Source: Ciceribacter sp. T2.26MG-112.2 (GTDB lineage Bacteria > Pseudomonadota > Alphaproteobacteria > Rhizobiales > Rhizobiaceae). Taken from it: DNA of 64,000 nt. Every line of letters begins with the position of its first letter. Position 1 is the first letter of the stretch. The notes beneath the pieces were generated by a model, which saw only the letters and a program-made list of their open reading frames with translations, was not told the DNA's origin and made no database searches. The stretch lies in NCBI RefSeq assembly GCF_900492205.1, contig NZ_UEYQ01000001.1:62001-126000 (forward strand). Reading direction: 5' to 3'. The position numbers and the translations under genes were made by a program. Shown piece by piece: positions 58,427-64,000 of the stretch.

Positions 58427-59338
58427 ATGTCCATACGCCCCGTCAAGCATGAGAGCCGCGCCACGCCCGCCATGGAAGGCGCCGGCGTCAAGCTGCACCG
58501 CGTCTTCGGCTTCGGCGATCCGTCGATGACCGACCCCTTCCTGATGATGGACGATTTCCGCAACGACAATCCGTCTGACTATATCCGCGGCTTTCCCTGG
58601 CATCCGCATCGCGGCATCGAGACCATCACCTATGTGCTGGCCGGCACCGTCGAGCACGGCGACAGCCTGGGCAATCGCGGCCTGCTGGGCGCCGGCGACG
58701 TGCAATGGATGACGGCCGGCAGCGGTATCATGCACCAGGAAATGCCGAAGGGCGACTTCTCCGGCAAGATGCACGGCTTTCAGCTGTGGGCCAACCTGCC
58801 CTCGTCGCTGAAGATGACCGCGCCGCGCTACCAGGACATCAAGGGCGCGGACATCCCAGTGATCGTCGATGACGACGGCACCGTGGTGCGCGTGATCACC
58901 GGCGAGTTCTGGGGCAAGACGGGGCCCGTCGACGGCATCGCCGCCGAGCCGGTCTATCTCGACATCTCGGTTCCGCCGGGCAAGCGCAAGAGCTTTCCGG
59001 TCGATACCTACCGCTCGGCCTTTGCCTATATCTTCGCCGGTTCCGGCACCTTCCGCGACGCCTCCAAGCCCTTTGGCGTGAAGGTGGAGAAGGAGTACAT
59101 GGGCGAGGAGCTGAACATCCGCGATCTCTCGGGCAACCGGACGCTCGTCGTGTTCGACACCGGCGACGAGGTGACGGTGCAGGCGGGCGACGAGGGCATC
59201 CGCTTCCTCATGGTGACCGGAAAGCCGATCAAGGAACCGGTCGCCTGGCATGGGCCGATCGTCATGAACACCCGCGAGGAGCTGATGCAGGCGATGCGCG
59301 AGCTGCAGAACGGCACCTTCATCAAGGCCGATCACTAA
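58427..59338 (+). CDS. Pirin family protein
   Basis: A 303-residue bicupin. The N-terminal cupin carries the metal motif HPHRGIETITYVLAGTVEHGDS and later MTAGSGIMHQEMPKG, giving the expected three His and one Glu. The C-terminal pirin domain begins near VYLDISVPPGKRKSFPV. Bacterial pirins have been linked to redox regulation and quercetinase activity; the role here is unknown. AGGAG lies at about -13, and a terminator follows. Confidence 0.92.
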   Translation: MSIRPVKHESRATPAMEGAGVKLHRVFGFGDPSMTDPFLMMDDFRNDNPSDYIRGFPWHPHRGIETITYVLAGTVEHGDSLGNRGLLGAGDVQWMTAGSGIMHQEMPKGDFSGKMHGFQLWANLPSSLKMTAPRYQDIKGADIPVIVDDDGTVVRVITGEFWGKTGPVDGIAAEPVYLDISVPPGKRKSFPVDTYRSAFAYIFAGSGTFRDASKPFGVKVEKEYMGEELNIRDLSGNRTLVVFDTGDEVTVQAGDEGIRFLMVTGKPIKEPVAWHGPIVMNTREELMQAMRELQNGTFIKADH

Positions 59339-59364
59339 AGGCCGAGAGACGACAGCGACACAAG

Positions 59365-59390
59365 ACGCCGGGCCCAGCGCCCGGCGTTTT
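59365..59390 (+). terminator. Rho-independent terminator of the pirin gene
   Basis: ACGCCGGGC and GCCCGGCGT form a perfect 9 bp stem with a CCAGC loop, followed by a short run of Ts. Confidence 0.7.
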
Positions 59391-59476
59391 CGCATCCCCG
59401 CCTGTCGACACACCCTTAGCCAAAGCCTAGGCTTGCAAAGCATGGCAGGGCATCTCGCGGCCGCAACGGGGTACAG

Positions 59477-60088
59477 ATGGCAAATACCGCATTGGACGAG
59501 TTGAGAGAACGCCTGCGCGCCGCGCAGCAGGAGTTCGAAGCCGAACTCGACCGACGGATCGAGATTCAGCGCGAGCGCTTCCGCTATGAACTGGAGAGGG
59601 GCAAGGTCCGTTTCGAGAAGGACATGCGCGATTGGCAGGCGAAATATCGCACGGGCCTGTGGCGCTACCTCAGGCGGGGACATCTCGCCTATCTGCTGAC
59701 CGCGCCGCTGATCTACGGCCTGATCGCTCCGCTGGTCCTGCTCGACCTTTCGGTGACGATCTACCAGCAGATCTGTTTCCGGGTCTACGGTATCGACCGG
59801 GTAACACGCAGCGACCATGTCGTCATCGATCGCCACCACCTCGCCTATCTGAACGGTCTTGAAAAACTTAACTGTGTCTATTGCGGCTATGCCAATGGCG
59901 TGATCGCCTATGCGCGCGAGATCGCCGGGCGGACGGAGCGCTTCTGGTGCCCCATCAAGCACGCAACGCGCGCCGCCGACCCACACCCCCATTTCGAGAA
60001 ATTCCTCGAATATGGCGATGCGGAGGCCTATCGCGCCTGGATGCAAAGCTATCGCCGCGGCAAGGCACCGAAGGAGGATCAGGCGTGA
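59477..60088 (+). CDS. Conserved membrane protein of unknown function with CxxC/CxxxH motif
   Basis: A 203-residue protein I do not recognise as a named family. Residues 5-58 are a highly charged predicted coiled coil (DELRERLRAAQQEFEAEL and onward). Residues about 68-105 hold one or two hydrophobic segments (YLLTAPLIYGLIAPLVLLDL). The soluble C-terminal part has NCVYCGYANG (Cys133, Cys136) and FWCPIKHA (Cys158, His162), a plausible zinc or iron site. The downstream flavin reductase GTG start overlaps this stop codon, indicating translational coupling. A role tied to a flavin- or metal-dependent redox step is inference from that context. Confidence 0.75.
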   Translation: MANTALDELRERLRAAQQEFEAELDRRIEIQRERFRYELERGKVRFEKDMRDWQAKYRTGLWRYLRRGHLAYLLTAPLIYGLIAPLVLLDLSVTIYQQICFRVYGIDRVTRSDHVVIDRHHLAYLNGLEKLNCVYCGYANGVIAYAREIAGRTERFWCPIKHATRAADPHPHFEKFLEYGDAEAYRAWMQSYRRGKAPKEDQA

Positions 60089-60615
60089 AACCTTTTCCGC
60101 TCGACAAGGTCTACCAATTGATCGAGCCCGGTCCCGTGGTGCTGCTGACGACGGCCTTCGATGGCAAGCCGAACGTCATGACCATGTCCTGGCACATGAT
60201 GATGGAATTTGTGCCACCGCGCATCGGCTGCATCGTCAGTTCCGCCGACCATAGTTTTTCCGCGCTTTTCAAGACCGGCGAATGCGTGATCGCCATTCCC
60301 TCGGCCGACATGGCCGAAAAGGTCGTGGCAATCGGCAATTGTTCCGGTCGCGACACCGACAAGTTCGCCGAGATCGGCCTGACCGCGCTGTCCGCCGAAG
60401 AGGTCTCGGCGCCGCTGATCGGCGAATGCTTCGCCAATCTCGAATGCAGGGTCGTGGACCGGGACTTCGTCGAGCGCCACAATCTCTTCGTGCTCGATGT
60501 GGTGAAGGCCTGGCACGACCCGAAGCAGGTCGCGCCCAAGACCTTTCATCACAAGGGCTACGGCACCTTCGTGATCGACGGCGAAGAAATCACCCTCGCA
60601 TCGAAGATGCCGTAA
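60085..60615 (+). CDS. Flavin reductase family protein
   Basis: A 176-residue FMN-binding split-barrel protein of the flavin-reductase/DIM6-NTAB type: PGPVVLLTTAFDGKPNVMTMSWHMMMEFVPPRIGCIVS at the N-terminus and CFANLECRVVDRDFVERHNLFVLDVVKAWHD near the end. It starts with GTG at 60085, within GTGA shared with the upstream stop, and AAGGAGG lies 9 bases before. It may reduce flavin for a partner oxygenase, though none is nearby. Confidence 0.88.
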   Translation: MKPFPLDKVYQLIEPGPVVLLTTAFDGKPNVMTMSWHMMMEFVPPRIGCIVSSADHSFSALFKTGECVIAIPSADMAEKVVAIGNCSGRDTDKFAEIGLTALSAEEVSAPLIGECFANLECRVVDRDFVERHNLFVLDVVKAWHDPKQVAPKTFHHKGYGTFVIDGEEITLASKMP

Positions 60616-60624
60616 GCCAGGGCC

Positions 60625-60699
60625 TCAATTCAACACCAACCCGCCGTCGACGATCAGGTTCCGGCCGGTGACGAGAACCGTCTGTTCGTTCAATGGCAG
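60625..60699 (-). pseudogene. 3' remnant of a short-chain dehydrogenase/reductase gene
   Basis: Just after the thiD stop the minus strand encodes about 25 codons ending VTGRNLIVDGGLVLN and a stop codon. This is the standard C-terminus of classical SDR oxidoreductases (TGxxLxVDGG). No start codon, Rossmann motif or catalytic YxxxK is present; the rest of the gene is gone, apparently replaced by the thiMED operon. The homology is judged by eye. Confidence 0.65.
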
Positions 60700-60701
60700 G
60701 C

Positions 60702-61520
60702 TCAAGGGGTGTTTCCTTCCGTGTTCCAGAGTGCGTGAAAATGATGGATGGGGCCGTGGCCGGTACCGACGGAGAGTTCTTGCGCCGCGGCAACCGCACC
60801 GGCGAGCCAGACTTTGGCGACGGCAACCGCCTCGGCGGGCGCGGAACCCTTGGCAAGTTCGGCGGCGATGGCGCTCGACAGCGAGCAGCCCGTTCCATGG
60901 GTATTCTTCGTTTGAATGCGCGGCGCCTCGAACCAGCGCGTGCCGGCGTCGGAAACCAGCACGTCGGGGCTCTCCATCCCGCCGAGATGGCCGCCCTTGA
61001 CCAGCACGGCTGAAGGACCCAGCGCGCGAAGCCTCAGCGCCTGCGCCTCCATCGTCGCCCGGTCGTTGGCCTCCGGTTCGCCCAGCAGGGCGGCAGCCTC
61101 CGGCAGGTTGGGCGTGATCAGGGTGGCGAGCGGAAGAAGGCGCGTCGCCAGCGCCGCGACTGCGTGCGGGTCGAGCAGCGAGGCGCCGCCCTTGGCCACC
61201 ATGACCGGATCGAGCACGATCGGCATGCCGCGATGTGGCTCCAGCGCTCCGGCGACGGCTTCGGCAATGCCTGCATTGGCGATCATACCGATCTTCACCG
61301 CGTCGACACGCACATCGGCAAATATCATACGGATCTGCTCGGCGACGAAATCCGGCGGCACGGCATGCACGGCCGAGACGCCTTGCGTGTTCTGGGCGGT
61401 CAGCGCGGTGAGCGCTGCCATGCCGTAGACACCGCGCGCGGAGAAAGCCTTGAGATCGGCCTGGATGCCGGCGCCGCCCGAGGGATCGGAGCCGGCGATG
61501 GACAAGACGTTGCGGATCAT
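60702..61520 (-). CDS. thiD: Bifunctional hydroxymethylpyrimidine kinase/phosphomethylpyrimidine kinase
   Basis: A 272-residue ribokinase-fold enzyme that phosphorylates HMP to HMP-P and HMP-PP for thiamine synthesis and salvage. Motifs: VLSIAGSDPSGGAGIQADLKAF, IVLDPVMVAKGG, LITPNLPEA and the catalytic NTHGTGCSLSSAIA with Cys in the anion hole. The ATG shares an ATGA with the thiE stop, showing translational coupling. It is the last gene of the thiMED operon. Confidence 0.96.
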   Translation of the reverse strand: MIRNVLSIAGSDPSGGAGIQADLKAFSARGVYGMAALTALTAQNTQGVSAVHAVPPDFVAEQIRMIFADVRVDAVKIGMIANAGIAEAVAGALEPHRGMPIVLDPVMVAKGGASLLDPHAVAALATRLLPLATLITPNLPEAAALLGEPEANDRATMEAQALRLRALGPSAVLVKGGHLGGMESPDVLVSDAGTRWFEAPRIQTKNTHGTGCSLSSAIAAELAKGSAPAEAVAVAKVWLAGAVAAAQELSVGTGHGPIHHFHALWNTEGNTP

Positions 61521-62152
61521 GATCGTGCCTTTCGGATGGCTTCGGAGAGTTCGAACGCAGCGGTCTGCGGGTCCGGCTGACCGCAGATGGCGGAGACGAC
61601 GGCAAGGCCCCGGGCGCCCGCACGGAGGACCGCCTCGACATGGCCGGTCTTCAGGCCGCCGATGGCGACGGCCGGCAGCGCGGTCGCCGCGATCAGCCGG
61701 GCAAGCCCCTCCATGCCAACCGGCGGTTTGTGGCCGGGCTTGGTGGCGGTGGCAAAGACGGGTCCGGCTCCGATATAATCGACGACAGCCGGGTCGACGG
61801 CCGCGGCCAGTGCCTCGGTTTCCACCGAGAGCCCGAGGATCATGTCCGGCCCGATCAGGCGGCGCGCGGTCTGCGCATCCATATCGTCCTGCCCGACATG
61901 CAGACCGTCGGCTCCGATGGCAATCGCAGCCTCGACATCGTCGTTGACGATGAGCGGCACACCGGAGCCGGCAAGCACCGCCTTCAGCGCCCGTCCGGTG
62001 TCGACCATCTGCCTCCGCGAGGCGTCCTTGTCGCGCAGTTGAACCATGGTCACACCGCCGGCGACGGCCAGCCGCGCGGTCTCGACCATGCCGAGCGGTC
62101 GGCAAAGCTCCGGGTCGAGCACGAGATAGAGGGAAAGGTCGAAGCGCTTCAC
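61517..62152 (-). CDS. thiE: Thiamine phosphate synthase
   Basis: A 211-residue TIM-barrel enzyme that joins HMP-PP and thiazole phosphate to thiamine phosphate. Motifs: LVLDPELC, VQLRDKDAS, LIVNDDVEAAIAIGADGLHVGQDDMDA and DYIGAGPVFATATKPGH. It overlaps thiM upstream and thiD downstream by 4 bp (ATGA) at each end. Confidence 0.95.
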   Translation of the reverse strand: MKRFDLSLYLVLDPELCRPLGMVETARLAVAGGVTMVQLRDKDASRRQMVDTGRALKAVLAGSGVPLIVNDDVEAAIAIGADGLHVGQDDMDAQTARRLIGPDMILGLSVETEALAAAVDPAVVDYIGAGPVFATATKPGHKPPVGMEGLARLIAATALPAVAIGGLKTGHVEAVLRAGARGLAVVSAICGQPDPQTAAFELSEAIRKARS

Positions 62153-62952
62153 ATCCGCACCACCCCGGCACGGTTGTCGAGCATGACGCCGTCGATCTGC
62201 GCCAGAAGATCAAGGAAGCGCACGGAAAAGCTGCCCGGCCCTTGCGCCTCTTTCCCGGCCTGCTCGCCGGCCACGGCGAAATGGGCAAGGGCGGCCACCG
62301 TCGCGTCGAAGGGATCGTCCGGGCGGATCGCGGCATAGGCGCCGACGAGGCAGGTGAGCGAGCAACCCAGCGCCGTCACCTTCGGCATCAGCGGCGAGCC
62401 GCCTTCGATCTTTGCCGCTCGACGGCCATCGGTGACATAATCAGTGACACCTGTGACGGCGACGATGCAGCCTTGCGTCTCCGCGAGTTGTCGCGCGGCC
62501 TCCTCCGCCTGCTCGACGGGATCGCGGCTGTCGACACCCTTGGCGCTGCTCACCCCACCGGCAAGGGCGATGATCTCCGAGGCGTTGCCACGCACGATGG
62601 TCGGCCCAAGCGCGAGAAGATCGGCGGTCGCCTTGCGGCGAAAGGCCGTGGCGAAATGGGCGACGGGGTCGAGCACCCAGGGACGGTGGGCCGCCTTCGC
62701 ACCGCCGATCGCCGCCTTCATGCCCGCCACCCAGGCGGGCGAGAGCGTGCCGATATTGATGGTGAGCGCACCGGCGAAACCGGCGAATTCGCCGGTCTCT
62801 TCTTCCGCATGCACCATGGCGGGCGAGGCGCCGGCTGCAAGAAGCACATTGGCGGCGACGTTCATCGCCACGTAATTGGTGATGCACTGAACGAGCGGCG
62901 CGGTGGCTCGCATTTCGGTCAGCAGGGTTCCAGGTGTTTCGGTCTTCGTCAT
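62149..62952 (-). CDS. thiM: Hydroxyethylthiazole kinase
   Basis: A 267-residue kinase that salvages the thiazole moiety of thiamine. Motifs: LVQCITNYVAMNVAANVLLAAGASPAM, the WVLDPVA segment, IVRGNASEI and the active-site VTALGCSLTCLVGAYA. It is the first gene of thiMED, so the operon is for salvage from HMP and thiazole rather than de novo synthesis. A TPP riboswitch and a hairpin covering the ribosome binding site lie directly upstream. Confidence 0.95.
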   Translation of the reverse strand: MTKTETPGTLLTEMRATAPLVQCITNYVAMNVAANVLLAAGASPAMVHAEEETGEFAGFAGALTINIGTLSPAWVAGMKAAIGGAKAAHRPWVLDPVAHFATAFRRKATADLLALGPTIVRGNASEIIALAGGVSSAKGVDSRDPVEQAEEAARQLAETQGCIVAVTGVTDYVTDGRRAAKIEGGSPLMPKVTALGCSLTCLVGAYAAIRPDDPFDATVAALAHFAVAGEQAGKEAQGPGSFSVRFLDLLAQIDGVMLDNRAGVVRM

Positions 62953-62976
62953 CTTGCCCCTTTCGAGCGGGGCAAG
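62953..62976 (-). promoter_or_regulatory. Hairpin sequestering the thiM ribosome binding site
   Basis: On the minus strand CTTGCCCC and GGGGCAAG form a perfect 8 bp stem with an 8-base loop. The right arm, which contains the GGGG of the ribosome binding site, abuts the thiM ATG. This looks like the expression platform of the riboswitch, blocking translation when folded. Confidence 0.75.
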
Positions 62977-63016
62977 TGCAAGGGGACAGACGACGCGCGA
63001 ACGGCGAAAAGGCCCC

Positions 63017-63100
63017 GAGCGACTCCCTCCGCCAGCATTATCTGGTTCAGGTTCAAAGGGTACTTCTCAGCCCGTCTTGCGACGAACGCCCCTGTCTCTC
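63017..63100 (-). promoter_or_regulatory. TPP riboswitch (THI-box) of thiMED
   Basis: The minus strand carries the conserved aptamer core: CTGAGA, then ACCCTTTGAACCTGA, then GATAATGCTGGCG. The flanking GAGAGAC (63094-63100) and GTCGCTC (63017-63023) can pair as the P1 stem with one mismatch. Thiamine pyrophosphate binding is known for the family and usually acts on translation initiation in alphaproteobacteria. Confidence 0.93.
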
Positions 63101-63109
63101 AATAGACCC

Positions 63110-63138
63110 GTTATAGACACCGCCGAGACGGCTGTCAC
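63110..63138 (-). promoter_or_regulatory. Promoter of the thiMED operon
   Basis: On the minus strand GTGACA (plus 63133-63138) and TATAAC (plus 63110-63115) are separated by 17 bases. Transcription would begin near 63103, immediately before the riboswitch P1 stem. Confidence 0.7.
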
Positions 63139-63299
63139 CTCCCTGGCCGGTTCATGATGGCGGCACGTGGGACCGATACCCGCATTGCGCGAATTTTGAA
63201 CTCCCAATCTCGTCAGAGACTGCGGCGTGCGCTATGGTGGAACCATCCAGATGGAGGCGCGCCGAGACGCTAAGGCGCTGCAACGAGGAGGCGAATGGC

Positions 63300-64000
63300 A
63301 TGGATCATCGTTTCGTCGGATTGCCCAAGGATGCGCGGGGAAAGACCGCAAAGACCTATCTCTATGCCGCCAACCGCAAGACAAGGAAACGCCAGGTCCT
63401 CTGGGGCGACTGGCTGCAGGTCACGTCGGAGCAAGCGGATGGCTGGCTGGAAGTGCTCTGGAGCCCGACCGGCACAAATCCCGAAACACTCTACATCCCC
63501 AAGGACCATACCACCGACGAACGGCCGCTGGAGATCGTCTTTCTCGACGTCGGGCAGGGCGATGGCGCGGTGCTGATCGCGCCGGAAGAGAATCTTGGCG
63601 AGGCGGTCGTCGTCATCGATGCCGGCGTCTCCGAGCACATGTACGAATTCCTGCTCCAGCGCTTCCGCTCCTACAACACCAGCTTCAAGTTTCGCGCGGC
63701 GATCATCACCCATCCGGACATCGACCACTATGGCGGCTTCGAACCGATTTTCGCCTGGCGGAATTTCGGCTTCGAAACAGTCTACCAGAATGGCCTAGTG
63801 GAGCGTGTCGGCGGCGAAAAATTCGACAAGCTCGGCGGCAAGGTGAAGGATGCCGCGACCGGCATCAGCTATGTCGGCGATCTGGCGCTGTCGCGCGCCG
63901 ACATGGAACGGCATTTCGGCACCGTCGCGGCCAATGAGAGGCAGGCCTTCGCCCAGACGATGAAACATGCGCTCGACAATCCCAATATCGGCGACTTCGC
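63300..64000 (+). CDS. ComEC/Rec2-like metallo-beta-lactamase-fold hydrolase (3' end outside the window)
   Basis: The protein starts MDHRFVGLPKD at 63300, with AGGAG about 9 bases upstream, and is open for 233 codons to the edge. Residues about 10-75 look like a small SH3-like beta domain. From about 80 comes a metallo-beta-lactamase fold with VFLDVGQGDGAVLIAP, VVVIDAGVS and IITHPDIDHYGG, the metal-binding motif of the competence ComEC-like hydrolase group (Asp in place of the second His). No membrane domain is visible so far. Function unknown; the missing C-terminus might clarify it. Confidence 0.82.
   Translation, partial: MDHRFVGLPKDARGKTAKTYLYAANRKTRKRQVLWGDWLQVTSEQADGWLEVLWSPTGTNPETLYIPKDHTTDERPLEIVFLDVGQGDGAVLIAPEENLGEAVVVIDAGVSEHMYEFLLQRFRSYNTSFKFRAAIITHPDIDHYGGFEPIFAWRNFGFETVYQNGLVERVGGEKFDKLGGKVKDAATGISYVGDLALSRADMERHFGTVAANERQAFAQTMKHALDNPNIGDF

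Noticed and set aside
60702..62336. 544-codon minus-strand frame ending with ThiD
   Set aside because: Only the last 272 codons are ThiD; the upstream part is a shadow of thiE and thiM, both of which are clear in other frames.

Overview
The window is about 64 kb of a high-GC alphaproteobacterial chromosome, almost certainly from the Rhizobiaceae (Rhizobium, Sinorhizobium/Ensifer, Agrobacterium, Shinella and relatives). The clues are an OlsB ornithine-lipid acyltransferase beside a two-domain malic enzyme of the Tme type, a PraR-like regulator beside metK, a Mur-type Fur regulator, a thiMED salvage operon with a THI-box, and the order lptC-lptA-lptB-rpoN-hpf-ptsN. Most of the window is core, single-copy housekeeping sequence. 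I see no rRNA or tRNA genes, insertion sequences, CRISPR arrays or prophage genes.

Layout. (1) 1-5071: a soluble globin-coupled chemotaxis receptor cut by the left edge, rmuC, ribokinase, a nucleoside hydrolase and a DUF1150 protein. (2) 5081-18543, all minus strand: trpS, usp, nfu, tsaB, rimI, mur, plsC, miaB, phoH, ybeY, corC, lnt, praR, metK, trmB (in transcription order). It contains the widely conserved miaB-phoH-ybeY-corC-lnt block. (3) 18859-26533: a small secreted M15-type peptidase (+) meeting murJ tail to tail, then glnD and mutS on the minus strand. (4) 26647-33460: malic enzyme (+), a bidirectional terminator, then the minus-strand genes ihfB, lapA, two rRNA methyltransferase genes, lspA and olsB. 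The olsB promoter region carries tandem PHO-box-like repeats. (5) 33802-38941, plus strand: lptC, lptA, lptB, rpoN, hpf, ptsN (lipopolysaccharide export, sigma-54 and nitrogen-PTS). (6) 39014-43997: grpE and hrcA (minus), then rph, a VOC protein, rdgB and hemW (plus). (7) 44026-49077: two methyltransferases, dnaA, a roughly 0.8 kb regulatory interval, rpsT and an enoyl-CoA hydratase. (8) 49104-57310: mutM diverging from ubiE-ubiB, a three-gene signalling cassette (CHASE3 histidine kinase, Rcp1-like single-domain receiver, receiver-HisKA_2 kinase), coaBC and a DUF419 protein. (9) 57324-64000: a class II amidotransferase, pirin, an unknown membrane protein translationally coupled to a flavin reductase, the thiMED operon behind a TPP riboswitch, a remnant of a short-chain dehydrogenase, and the start of a ComEC-like metallo-hydrolase cut by the right edge.

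The most informative points outside ordinary gene content are these: five GANTC (CcrM) sites packed into 126 bp upstream of dnaA, two of them in the arms of a perfect inverted repeat; a complete thiamine-control module (promoter, riboswitch, hairpin occluding the ribosome binding site) before thiM; PHO-box-like repeats before olsB; and a dehydrogenase 3' end stranded directly after thiD. No clearly new multi-gene system is visible. The best candidates for undescribed biology are the coiled-coil/membrane/cysteine protein at 59477-60088 with its coupled flavin reductase, and the signalling cassette at 52635-55631.
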